In this document: positions 9,483 to 19,282 of the stretch, piece by piece | Layout of the letters: every line of letters begins with the position of its first letter | How positions within the stretch are numbered: the first letter of the stretch is position 1 | Origin: Pycnococcus provasolii | Taxonomy: Eukaryota; Chlorophyta; Pseudoscourfieldiophyceae; Pseudoscourfieldiales | Direction of reading: 5' to 3' | Assembly: GCA_049487715.1 (NCBI GenBank) | Contig: CP150563.1 | Location: 124,001 to 188,000 of the forward strand | DNA length: 64,000 nt | Notes under the pieces: generated by a model | What the model was told of the DNA's origin: nothing | Database searches by the model: none | Seen by the model: the letters and a program-made list of their open reading frames with translations, nothing else | Translations under genes and position numbers: made by a program

Positions 9483-11442
9483 TCACCACGCTGACGAGTT
9501 CACTCGCTTCTTCGAGCCTCGATCTGCAAGCGGCGACGTTCGGAAATGCCACCATGCAGCAAGGTACGATCGAATGCCGTTGAAAACAATGAAGGAGCTC
9601 CACACGCCCACGAGCGTGCTGCCATATGTCTCCAAGCACCACACAAGCGCGATGGCGCCAATCACGTTGTGAATCGCGGCGCGCATGAAAGCCTGCTGCG
9701 CGGTCATAATTCCCTCGAGGGCGAACGTACACCCGTTGATGATTTGAGTGAATGCGCCAATCACCGACGGCAGGAAGGCGGCATCCGACACACTTTTCAC
9801 AGGTGTAAAAATCGGCAGTAGAGGCAGCATGAGCAGCTGAAGGCTTCCGAGAGCGGCGCCTCCTAATATGCCCCACCACACGATGCGATCTGAAACTGCC
9901 TTGGCGCTCTGAAGGCGCTCCTGCTCCGTGTACTTGTCAGCGGCACCCTTCAGAGCCTGAGGTATAAGTGCGGTGGCGGTGGACATGAGCGCGAGCAGCA
10001 CTGTGCCGCCCACGTTCCAGATCTGCATGCCAAGCGTGTGCGCTGCGGCGGAGGTGCCCGACGCATCCATGAGAAGCGTGGCACGCGTGACGTTCAGGAA
10101 GGCCCAGTTCAGCGCCACGGATCGGATCTGCACGGCGAGTCCACCCTCCAGCAGTGGCTTCAGGCTGGTCCAGCTTGGAAGCGAGACGCGAGGGAGGATG
10201 AGCTTCCGCCTGAGCAGCAGGACCATGTACGCGGAGTACGCCGCAACCTCCGCCACACATGTGGCGATCGCGGCACCCTTGACGCCGAGCGCAGGCAATC
10301 CCACGGCGGGCAGTCCGAAGATGAACACCGGGTCGAGCATGACATTCATCATCTGCGTGAAGAATGTCACCTTGAGCGGCGTGACGACGTCGAGGGTTCC
10401 TCGGAAAGCCGCGAGCGCGACGGTGCTCACGGTGGCGGGGATGAAGGTGATTGCACGCGTGGTGACGTAGTCGCGCGCGAGGTCACCCATGACTGTGTTC
10501 GCCTGCACACCAGCCAGGGATAGCAGCGGCATGGGGTTGAGTGCGAGGAGCAGCGTACCAGCGAGTCCGGCTAAGCTTGCGACGAACACCGCCTCTCCCA
10601 CCTGTCTCTGCAGCTCCACCTTGTCGCCCTTTGCAGCAGCCTGCGCGACGAGTGGCGTGACGAGGCTGGGTAGAAAGGATATGATCCAGAATGCGCTGCT
10701 GAACGTCTGGTTGGCTGCCCCCATCGCCGCGAGCGACGCGGGGTCACCCGCTCGTCCTACCCAGAAGACGTCAACAGCGCCGACGAGCGGTATGATGAAG
10801 AAGTTGGCGAGAGCGGGTACCCACAGGCTGAAGATGACGCGGTCGAGCTCGTCGAGGCGAGGCAGTCGCGGAAATCTCGACGCGTTGTGCAGGATGGATC
10901 GGTCCGCTCCAAACAAGCTAGGCATGGCACGAGACGGCGGCGCGCTGTTTTCGTTTGACCCGGAAGCGGCTGAGTCGTCTTGCTCTGACGACTCTGACTC
11001 AGACTTCGCGTCATCATGGTTGTTTTCGGAGTTCGAGTTCGAGTCACCGTCATCGCCGTCGTCGTGCGAGTCTGTTTTCGAGGTAGCCAAGGTGGTGGAC
11101 GCGGCGTGTAACCTACTTGTACTTTTATCTGAGACTGTTGGTCCACGACGTACTTCAGTGTGATATTGTTTGCGACATCGACGACGAATAACTGTGTTGA
11201 TGGTCGGGTTTGTTGTTACCAACGGCAACCCCACGAAACGGAAGAAACACGTGTTGTTGACTTCGTTGAGAATAAAGGGGTGCAAGAAGACCACCAGAGC
11301 GAGGAGATGAAGCTTTAAACAAAAGAGACGTGTTTCTTTTCGAAGCAGAAGAAACACAGGAAACACGTGAACCACGAAGCTTAAGACCCTGATTAGGACG
11401 AAGCCCACTACTGGCACCCACAGGCACAGAGTAAGCCGCCAT
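9483..11442 (-). CDS. MATE-family efflux transporter, plastid type, two exons
   Basis: Multidrug-and-toxin-extrusion transporter. The membrane domain begins near LDELDRVIFSLWVPALANFFIIPLVGAVDVFWVG and has 12 hydrophobic segments. Motifs such as AANQTFSSAFW, VTPLKVTFFTQMMNVMLDPVFIFGL and LGVKGAAIATCVAE are typical of the plant EDS5/DTX45-like plastid branch. I infer two exons: 11442-11220 encoding a transit-peptide-like start (MAAYSVPVGASSGLRPNQG) and 11128-9483 encoding the rest. The 91-nt intron 11219-11129 begins GTAACA and ends CTCAG, and the join keeps frame, giving 622 residues. A continuous frame also runs to 11564, but its first ~140 residues look random. A Ser/Asp-rich acidic spacer precedes the membrane domain. 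Likely in the plastid envelope; substrate unknown. Confidence 0.85.
11129..11219 (-). other. Predicted 91-nt spliceosomal intron in the MATE gene
   Basis: GT donor (GTAACA) after the exon base at 11220 and CTCAG acceptor before 11128. Exon 1 ends in phase 1 and exon 2 resumes in the matching phase, joining a transit-peptide-like frame to the transporter frame. Confidence 0.6.
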
Positions 11443-11790
11443 CGCACACACAATGGAAAACTAGGACGATGCGACGATAGGGAGGACGAAAGCCTCCCCC
11501 CCCCAGGGCCCACCCCACCCCCTACGGCCCCACTTCCAAGTTCCATACTACGGCCCCACACCAAGGCCCATTAGGGGGATCCGTCGTAGGTCCACTCAGT
11601 ACTCCCTCCAGGCATTCGTGGCCACGAATCATTCCTTCGGGTAAATCGTGCGGGTGTGGTTGGTCGTAGTTTAATTAGGGCCCCCTCCCCCTCCCCCAGG
11701 TGGTGATATTTTTCACACAAACACCACTTGGTTTGTTCATTTATTTCACGTCGCCCTTGGGAATTCGTTGGATCAGTCAAGGTCATCGTC
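11443..11790. other. Divergent promoter region (MATE / small plastid-type protein)
   Basis: 348 bp with C-tracts (11490-11530, 11670-11700). Both flanking genes start outward from it. No other element recognised. Confidence 0.5.
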
Positions 11791-12360
11791 ATGATGATCT
11801 CTTCTTCGCTCTCATCTAACCTTAGGAGGTCAACCTCTCTTAGGGGTGTTAAGGTTCCTCATTCGAGCAGGACTTCTTCCTATAGGAGGCGTTCAGGAGT
11901 TGTTCAGGCGTCGTACGAGTCCAAGTCGGATTCGTACGCGCGCATCAGAGCACAGCGTGCAAAGACGCGCAAACTGCGTGAACGTGGCGAATTTTTTGAG
12001 AAGTTTGGAGGGGTGGGAAGTGCCCTGAACGGCGTCATCGGCGCGCTCGACTTTCAGGAGGACATCGCCGAAGACCGCGACCTGATCAAGAGTCTGCGCA
12101 ATCTCGGCAGGGGAGAGAAGATGTCGCGCGAACAGTACGGTGCGCTGCGTCGCAAGGTGGGCGGCACGAAGTCCGGCTTCTTCGGCGAGACGGTGGAGTC
12201 GGAGGGACGCTACCTCGAAAGTGGGTGGTTAGCGGGTACGCGAAGCTTCGACGAGGACGACGCCGACACGGACAACGGCTTTAAGAGCGCCCCCATCATT
12301 CTCGGTGGGTCCGCAACACTGCTCGCCGCTGTCGGCGCCGTCCTGTACTCGCTGCCCTAA
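11791..12360 (+). CDS. Small plastid-type protein with C-terminal membrane segment
   Basis: 189 residues from MMISSSLSSNLRR. The first ~45 residues are Ser/Arg-rich without acidic residues, like a chloroplast transit peptide, with a plausible processing point near VVQAS. A conserved-looking core follows (RERGEFFEKFGGVGSALNGVIGALDFQEDIAEDRDLIKSL). The C-terminus has one hydrophobic helix (APIILGGSATLLAAVGAVLYSLP). I do not recognise the family. The architecture suggests a plastid membrane protein anchored by its C-terminus. An ATG lies at 11728 in the same frame, but the transit-like start at 11791 or 11794 is preferred. Confidence 0.7.
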   Translation: MMISSSLSSNLRRSTSLRGVKVPHSSRTSSYRRRSGVVQASYESKSDSYARIRAQRAKTRKLRERGEFFEKFGGVGSALNGVIGALDFQEDIAEDRDLIKSLRNLGRGEKMSREQYGALRRKVGGTKSGFFGETVESEGRYLESGWLAGTRSFDEDDADTDNGFKSAPIILGGSATLLAAVGAVLYSLP

Positions 12361-12506
12361 CAATTTTTTATTTTTTAAAAATATATACTCATTCTGTAAT
12401 GATTAAGGGCATTATGGTAACATTTGGTGATATATGTTGGACATCCCACGCACATAAGCAGAGGAATAAAAGGCGCCATGTCCACGCCCAATCGACGATA
12501 AAACGC

Positions 12507-14651
12507 TCATGGCTTGGAACGCACACCTCCACCTGCTCCCGTGTCGGGGCCGTGCAGAGCCGCAGAGCTAGCAATTTTTGCACTGCGAATGCGCTTACCG
12601 CTCTTCGCGCGCACGAGCCGGTCAAAAAGGCTCTCCACCGAATAGACAAGACGTGGTGCGGATACGGATTTTCCGTCTGTCAATTCACGCAGCTCCGCTT
12701 GGTATATACGACGCTCACGCTTAGACACCCACATGCGAGAGCTATCTTCTGGCTCATCGTGCCAGAGGTCCGCCACAGCGCGATCCATGCTCGCCTCGTC
12801 ACCGCATTCCTCGGCAAGGCGCTGTCGATCATCGTGCTCCTCGTCTGCTTCCTCGTCATCGTCGTCCGAATTGTCCGAGGCTTCGCCTTCTATATTGGGC
12901 CGGGCCATGTACTCGGTAGTCCTGACCTCGACAAGCTTGAGCACCCCCGCAATCTTTGCCACAGCTTTGGCGTTTGTCTTCGCCGCCTTCACTTGCCGAA
13001 TGAGAGCATCCGTCTCGCGGCACAGGGATACTGGAACCTCGCGCGCACCTTCCTGCTTCTTCACGTGATTGCGGAATGCGTTGATGAGCTCAACAGCGCG
13101 ATTGGCCGCGCGTCCAACGCACGAGCGAAACAGCAGGCTCGTATACGACGTGGACAACAGATGGTCTCCATCGTCACTTGACTCGTCAGATCCCATCTTC
13201 TCGGTGTCATCTGTGCCTGCGCCCTCGTCTTCGTCATCTCCTTCGCCTCCACCGTCTCCCTCATCGCTCTCGTCTTCGTCGTCTTCGTCGCTATCCTCTT
13301 CATCCTCTTCCTCTTCCTCTTCATCCTCCTCGACAGCTTGCACACGCTTTCGCACGATAGCTTGAATTTCGCGGCGTAGCGATCGTTCCAAAGTAGATCG
13401 TTCGTCGAGCCAATCAACGAGCAGCTCAAGCTTTGCGGTGGATTTGTAGACGCGAATAGTCGTCGATGCCGATCTTTCCGTTGGAGGCTCCTCCACGTGA
13501 ATGCGAGTAGCATCGCAAGCAAGGCAGTAGTACAGACGTCCGTCACGATCCGACCCAAGGGGAACGGTGCGAGCTTCGCACCTCTTGCTGGTTTCTGCCA
13601 ATTCTGCCGATCGGGCTTTCATCATCTGCATCGTTTCCGCGTCTTGCCTTGCTTTCGTGTCAAGCACAAGAGCGGATCGCTCCGCTTCGTGCTTCTTTCG
13701 TTCGTCCTCCACCTTCGCAGCCGCCGCCTCCATGTGACTAGCGGCGCTCGACGTGTCGCCGACGTCGTTGGCGAGGCAAACAAGAAGCGCACACTTCTGC
13801 CTGACTTTGAGAACATCCACCCCGCAGGCGTGCATGCCCATACTCTCCACTGCCTCCTTCGTGACTGCGTTGAGATATTTCTGGCGCATGGCTCCGCCAT
13901 CAGGACCCTCACACGTCCACCTTCGAAGCACCTCCGGCCACGAGTAGTCGTCGACAATCCGCGTCCATCGCTCAGGATACCCCAAAGCTCCCTCCATATC
14001 CGCGAGTGCCGCATCAAGCAGCACACGTACCATACGCACGAACATGCGACTGCGCGGCTTAGCCACCTCAGCCATGAGCGTCTCGGCGTCGCGCGGAACA
14101 TCTGTAAGGTTCGCGAGAGCAGGCAAGTCTTGGTAGATGCTGAGAAATTCAGCAAGCGCGACGGCATCGTTGCATGCCAAGATACGTCGAGGCGCTGGAT
14201 ATGCAGGTCGAGGCACCTTGTCCGGGTGTACGGCAAGGTACTCTCGCAACTCTGCGTCATTTATGGGAAATCGTGGCGGCGGCGGTGGCACGTTCACGCG
14301 GTTCGGCGGTGGTGGCGGCGGCTTCTTCAAGAGCTGAGGTGGTGGCGGCGGGGAAAACGTAGACAGGCTCATCTTCACCATAAGAGGCGGCGCTGGTGGT
14401 TTCGACGGCGGCGGCGGCGGCGGTGGAGGTGGCAGAGTCTCGTGGCACGAGAGGCCGTCGTCCGCATCCTCTCGTTTCCGCTTTGCATGAAACGTCGTAT
14501 GTTCGGGCACCCTGAAACCTGGCTGTTGCGTCCGCTGCCGTTGCTGCTCTTCTCGCATGCGTTGCCGCTGTTGTTGTTGTAGCTGCCGATGCTGTTGTCG
14601 CTGCTCGTGCTGTGTATGCACTTCCTCATTGCGTTGTTGTTGTTGTTGTTG

Positions 14652-14682
<31 letters not shown>

Positions 14683-14708
14683 TGTTGTTGTTGTTGGTGC
14701 TGCTGCAG

Positions 14709-14746
<38 letters not shown>

Positions 14747-14825
14747 CTTGCTGTTGCTGTTGCTGCATAGCCAGCTGCATGGCCGCCGCTGCTTGAAAGT
14801 TTGCCATCATGTGCATCGCGGCCAT
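12507..14825 (-). CDS. DDT/WHIM-domain chromatin protein with long polyQ N-terminus
   Basis: 772 residues. The N-terminal ~75 residues are mostly glutamine, followed by Pro-rich linkers. The DDT domain lies near 215-270 (DAVALAEFLSIYQDLPALANL), WHIM1-like near 335-365 (DVLKVRQKCALLVCLANDVGDTSSAASHMEA) and WHIM2/WSD-like near 420 (PLGSDRDGRLYYCLACDATRIHVEE). A very acidic spacer follows (about 490-550). DDT plus WHIM is the signature of accessory subunits of ISWI-type chromatin remodellers (BAZ/Acf1, plant RLT/DDR), which bind the ISWI HAND-SANT-SLIDE region and linker DNA. No homeodomain, PHD or bromodomain is visible. The ATG at 14825 directly abuts an upstream in-frame TAA, and a second Q-rich open frame continues upstream in the same phase. 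Confidence 0.85.
14635..14770. repeat. CAG/CAA microsatellite coding polyglutamine
   Basis: Almost uninterrupted GTT/GCT triplets on the plus strand encode about 45 Gln on the minus strand with rare Glu, Leu and His breaks. A second, shorter CAG block lies at about 14996-15020. Such tracts vary in length between individuals. Confidence 0.9.
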
Positions 14826-15221
14826 TTAATTCGACTGTTGTTGCTGTAACGCAGCCTGGTATGACGCCGCCTGCACCTGCATAGCAAGTGCTTCTGGGTT
14901 CGCCATGGCTTGTGCCATCTGCACCAGCGGGTTTACGTTGACGGGCTGTGCCCATGGGTTGTGGCCACCCATCGCAAGCATCGCGGCGAACGCCTGCTGC
15001 TGCTGTTGCTGCTGCTGCTGAGCGTGCAACTGCGCCTGCTCACCTTGTGCAAAGACGTTCGCAAACATGTTCTGTAGTGCCGCAGCAGGGTCAGCCGGAG
15101 TTGGCGGTGTTTGCGCCAATCCCGTCAAACCGAGGTGAACGTCAAGCGCGTGGCGAGCCGCGTCTGCCGCGTTGCCGTCCATGTGGTTTTGGAGGCCGTT
15201 TGGCTGATGTTTTTGCGACAC
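14826..15221 (-). CDS. Upstream Q-rich segment of the DDT/WHIM gene, ends in an in-frame TAA
   Basis: 131 codons in exactly the same frame as the DDT gene, separated from it only by TAA at 14826-14828, which is followed at once by the ATG of the DDT frame. Composition (Gln, Ala, Met; DAARHALDVHLGLTGL near the start) fits an N-terminal part of the same protein. An acceptor-like CCTGTAG precedes 15221, so an upstream exon is possible; otherwise MDGNAADAARHALD (15182) is the best start. It is either the real N-terminus interrupted by a stop (mutation, readthrough or sequencing error), or a separate small Q-rich ORF. Confidence 0.5.
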   Translation of the reverse strand: MSQKHQPNGLQNHMDGNAADAARHALDVHLGLTGLAQTPPTPADPAAALQNMFANVFAQGEQAQLHAQQQQQQQQQAFAAMLAMGGHNPWAQPVNVNPLVQMAQAMANPEALAMQVQAASYQAALQQQQSN

Positions 15222-17213
15222 CTACAGGTGACTTCACCACGTGCTTTCGTCACTTCGTTCTCGCGCGTTCCGGCGTCGTGCGTGGTTACCGCGACGCTAT
15301 TTTTCGTGCGGGCTTGCCCCGCTTCTGGTCGTGCGTGTAAGTTGCGACGCTGTGTCGAGTAATCCTCCTCGTTATCTTTTCGTTTACCGCTTTGCGGCCG
15401 TGCTGTGACGCCGGCCGGATTGAGGCTAACGACCGTCTTGCCCACACCAACGTCGGGACCCAAAAAACAAGCGCGACACGCGGCCGCCGCCGTCAGTGGA
15501 TGGCTGAGTCCCCTGAACGCAGGAATGGGTGGGATTCAGGTCAAGACGCGTTGAAGGTACCGTACTTACGTTATTTTTTCAAAGAAACGTCTTGAAGAAG
15601 AAGATTCTTGGAAACGAGCAGCACCTCCTTGGAAGAAGATGGGGAAAAAACAAAAAACGAAAAAAACAATGACGGATGGATGTGGATGTCACTCACTCAC
15701 GTGCCTAAATCAGCCAGTTGTCACTTCAGATGTCACAAAACTCAAAACGCAACTTAAACCAACTTAAACCAAGCCAGCACCTTAAGCGAGAAATAATCTT
15801 AAGACACACAGAGAGAGGAGAGAGATACACACCAATGGCAGATACACACTACGATAGTACCAATAATATTTGACGAAGTTGAAGGTGCCTCTTTTTAGAG
15901 CCGAGTTGGAATCCGAGTTTGAGGAAGGCCGACAAGAACGGTGTTGTATTCTGAGGCTCCGACTGTCCAAGGAGGGAAGTCGTTGAACGGCCGCCCGCCC
16001 AACCCCTTGTTTACCCTTCCTTCGCTCGCTACCGGGTCCTTGCAGCCGTCTTGAGGCTCACCGCTTGTCTTACTTACAGGTGTTGGGATCCCTTGTAAGG
16101 TTAGTCTCGTGCAACAACACTCGCAACAAACACATCTATCGTAATGTGTTTTTTTTTTGGTTTTTTTTGCCGTTTTTGTGTTTTTGTTTTTGTTTGGTTG
16201 CAAACCACATCAGTCCTGTCAGTCCCGCTGTGCTCTTTTTTAAAAGAAATAATCCGTCTGTCCCTCTCAAGCTCGTGAATATCTTATTTACGCGATTATT
16301 ATACAAGGCACATTTGCGCCATCATGGTTGGGTTTCGTGTGTTGGTTTTTCGGGTGAATTTTTGTTGGTTTTTCATAAAAATACGCTCATGCCGCAAGCA
16401 CGCGCCACGTCTCCTCGCATTGTTGCGCTGTTGTCGAAATGTCCTTTCGGCCGAGAGCACCGCACACATCTTTCGACGGCCCCCTTTTTTGCATGGCTCA
16501 AAGTGGAGCGGAAGATCTTTCCTGCGCCTCCCTTGTAGAAGCCATGCCATCGAATTGATTTGCTCCAAAAAGAGCGTCGCCATCTATCTGCCAATCTGGA
16601 TGAGGGAGGGGGAAGGACAACACCGGGCAACACACAACCCGCCGGCCCTTTTGGGTGGAAGGTTGATACGCATATCCATGGGCTGCCAAGGGGGAAGGTG
16701 TTTGCCCCCTTCTCCCCCCTCCTTCTCGACCTGAGATCACGCTTTGTATGCGAAGAAACAAGAATGCATGACATCACACGCACCCCCAACACAAAGGAAT
16801 CAACGTCAACTAAGGTTATCTACGCAAACCGCTAAAGGTAAAAGGTAGTATGTAGACTATGTAGCAAGCCTAAGTACCCTACCCAAGGCGCGTGTTTTTG
16901 TAACCCTGAAGTAGAACCCCCATACGAATGAAGTTCCCCCCAAGCCCATGTGTACGGGTGGCAACACCACCCAAGGAGGTATCCCCCCCCAACCGGCTGC
17001 CCGGGGAAAGTCCCACCCAATAGGGGGAATCCGAAAAGGGAGATCCGCGGAAGCACACACAGGGGTCTGCCCCTCCGTTTAGGCTCACGGCCGCCATTGC
17101 CATTGCTCAGTTTGAACCCTCCCCAGTCTCCGCGGACTCCTCCTGCCTGTGAGTGTGAGTAGTAGTAGAGTGCTTGTGCTTTTAGTGTTTCCGTTCTTCT
17201 TCCTCCATTGGTT
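15222..17213. other. 2-kb region without a recognised gene
   Basis: Contains a long T-tract (16145-16200), C-runs (16980-17000) and many short ORFs of random composition. Part of it may be 5' exon or leader of the DDT gene (about 15222-15480, where a frame encoding TARPQSGKRKDNEEDY is open). No tRNA, snRNA or repeat family was recognised. Confidence 0.5.
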
Positions 17214-17651
17214 ATGCCGAAGGGTGCGAAGGGCAAGGGCGGCAAGAACCGCCGCCGCGGAAAGAATGACAGCGACGAGAAACGCGAACTCATCTTCAAG
17301 GAAGATGGACAGGAGTATGCACAGGTTCTGCGCATGCTCGGGAACGGACGCCTCGAGGCGCAGTGCATCGACGGCGTGAAGCGGCTGTGCCACATCAGAG
17401 GCAAGATGCGCAAGAAGGTGTGGGTGAACACGGGAGACATCATTCTCTTGGGTTTGCGCGAGTACCAGGATGAGAAGGCGGATGTGATTCTGAAGTACTT
17501 GGCGGACGAGGCGCGCAGTTTGAAGGCTTACGGCGAGCTTCCGGATTCCGTACGTATCAACGACACGGACATGCTTGACGAGGACGGGGGGAAGGACGAC
17601 GACTACTTCGACTTCGGCGACGAGGGCGACGTCGACGTCGAGGACATCTAA
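17214..17651 (+). CDS. EIF1A: Translation initiation factor eIF1A
   Basis: 145 residues, the usual family length. It binds the A site of the 40S subunit and promotes scanning and start-codon selection. Features in order: basic N-terminal tail [18 protein letters not shown]; the OB-fold with [27 protein letters not shown] and [37 protein letters not shown]; and the acidic C-terminal tail ending DVDVEDI, similar to the DIDDI tail of other eukaryotes that binds eIF5B. Intronless. The ATG at 17214 fits the family start exactly. Confidence 0.97.
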   Translation: MPKGAKGKGGKNRRRGKNDSDEKRELIFKEDGQEYAQVLRMLGNGRLEAQCIDGVKRLCHIRGKMRKKVWVNTGDIILLGLREYQDEKADVILKYLADEARSLKAYGELPDSVRINDTDMLDEDGGKDDDYFDFGDEGDVDVEDI

Positions 17652-17762
17652 CCTAACCTTTCCCACACGCCTCGAGGAACGTTTTCTCCATCTCTCGAAA
17701 CTCTCTCTGTAGACTTCTCCCTACCCTCTTGGACCACATCACAGAACCACATCACGTTACAT

Positions 17763-17885
17763 TCGGGGTTTGGGGGGTTCGAGTAGAAGGTTCGAGTTTT
17801 AGGGGTTCAGTTAGGGGTTCGAGTTTTAGGGGTTCAGTTAGGGGTTCGAGTTTTAGGGGTTCGAGTTTTAGGGGTTTGGGGTTTC
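17763..17885. repeat. 27-bp minisatellite of TTTTAGGGG type
   Basis: Repeating units made of GGTTCGAGTTTTAGG and GGTTCAGTTAGG alternate between eIF1A and the RNase H gene. The TTAGGGG and TTTTAGGGG cores look like degenerate telomeric repeats. Confidence 0.75.
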
Positions 17886-17977
17886 CCCCCCTATTTTTCC
17901 CCCTGGGCCCTCCGCCGCCGCATTGGCGCGTTCCCCCCCCCTGCCGCCATTCGCACGCGTCATTCTCATTTCAGAAC

Positions 17978-19135
17978 ATGCGCCCAGCAGGAGTGTGCTT
18001 GTTCTCTGGTTCTTTCGGGTACTGTCATCGTCTTTCAAGTCCACTCTCTTTCAAGCACTTGTATCTTCCTAGTCGTATTACTTCAAGACCGTCTTTGGTT
18101 TCATCATCATCCTCACCCTCATTCTCATCAAGGGGGTCGTCGTCTTTGAAGTCTCGTTCCTTGTCCTCCACCACCCCTGCTTCTAACCTTGGACCCTGGT
18201 ACTCGCACGATCCCTCTAAGAGTTACACCGCACGAGCTCTTGAAAAAATGAATACCCAAAAAAATCATACCCAAGAGAAGAATAAGAACCAACACGAAGA
18301 AGATGAACCGCTTTTGGGGGGACTTGATGTCAAGGATGTAGAACAACCGCAACAAACGCAAACGCAAACGCAAACGCAAACAAAACGACCGCGAAGTCCA
18401 AGTCAAAGCAACGCAACAAACACAGACAACAAAAACAGGAAAAAAACAAACATCATTGTCAACCCAAAGGCTAAGGAGGCTTCTGCCACCACCGCCGCCG
18501 CCAACGCAGCAGCAGCAGCAGCAGCCAAAGCAGCCGAGGCGCTCACAAATATTGAAACCTCAGGTAAAATAGTTGCGTTTTTCGACGGTGGCGCAAGAGA
18601 TAACCAGGCGAAGCAAAAGTCTCTCGTCGTCGCGGGGAGCGGCGCGCTTCTTCGCGACTCTGTCACGGACAAAGTTCTGACACAGCGGTGGGATTACCTC
18701 AGCAACGGGAACGCACCTTTCGCAGGCTTCTCCTTGCCGCCGGTTACCACCAACAACGCTGCTGAGTACGTCGCTGTGATCGCCGCGCTCGTCGATGCGA
18801 AGCAGATTACGCAAGCGTCAGAACTGCCGATTCAGCTAGACGTGCGCGGTGACTCGAACCTTGTTGTCAACCAGCTGCTTGGCGCGTGGCGCGTGAAAAG
18901 CGACTATCTCAGGCCGTTTTACGAACGTGCCCTTGCTGAGGCAAATGCTCTCGGCAAGGTTGTCAAACCGGAGACGTTCGACAACACGACGTCGGAGAAA
19001 GAGAAAGAACGAGGTCCAGAAAGAACAAGAAAAATGTCGCTGGTGACATTTCGGCACATAAGGCGAAATCTGAACGCGGAGGCGGACACACTCGCAAACC
19101 GCGCCATGGACGAGCGAGCGAGCGGACGTTTGTAA
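17978..19135 (+). CDS. Ribonuclease H-like protein with N-terminal extension
   Basis: 385 residues from MRPAGVCLFSG. The C-terminal half is an RNase HI fold of the RVT_3 kind. Catalytic acidic residues are visible: D in AFFDGGAR (about 201), E in NNAAEY (about 261), D in RGDSN (about 291) and D in NAEADTLAN (about 369). The LVVNQLLGAWRVK segment is typical of RNase H proteins of plants and bacteria. The first ~60 residues are Ser/Arg-rich without acidic residues, suggesting organelle targeting, followed by a charged, repetitive Gln/Thr linker (QTQTQTQTQTK) and an Ala run. Probably removes RNA from RNA-DNA hybrids in an organelle or the nucleus. The frame is open further upstream through the minisatellite, which I regard as non-coding. 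Confidence 0.88.
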   Translation: MRPAGVCLFSGSFGYCHRLSSPLSFKHLYLPSRITSRPSLVSSSSSPSFSSRGSSSLKSRSLSSTTPASNLGPWYSHDPSKSYTARALEKMNTQKNHTQEKNKNQHEEDEPLLGGLDVKDVEQPQQTQTQTQTQTKRPRSPSQSNATNTDNKNRKKTNIIVNPKAKEASATTAAANAAAAAAAKAAEALTNIETSGKIVAFFDGGARDNQAKQKSLVVAGSGALLRDSVTDKVLTQRWDYLSNGNAPFAGFSLPPVTTNNAAEYVAVIAALVDAKQITQASELPIQLDVRGDSNLVVNQLLGAWRVKSDYLRPFYERALAEANALGKVVKPETFDNTTSEKEKERGPERTRKMSLVTFRHIRRNLNAEADTLANRAMDERASGRL

Positions 19136-19282
19136 TCTAGTGTTGCTCATTCAATGTAAATGGAATGTACTTTACTTCGTCCAACAGAGGAATGGAAAAC
19201 AAAAAATATTTTGTCGTTGTATTACAGAGAGGTACCAACGGTACGATTTGCTTGGGACTTGACGCCCGCGCTCGCTTCAGCT

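Noticed and set aside
10489-11163. Plus-strand ORF of 224 codons
   Set aside because: Shadow of the MATE gene in the opposite strand.
13497-14582. Plus-strand ORF of 361 codons
   Set aside because: Antisense of the DDT/WHIM gene; its Arg/Trp and Leu runs mirror Pro and Gln codons.
14557-14849. Poly-Leu and poly-Cys frames
   Set aside because: Other-frame readings of the CAG/CAA repeat.
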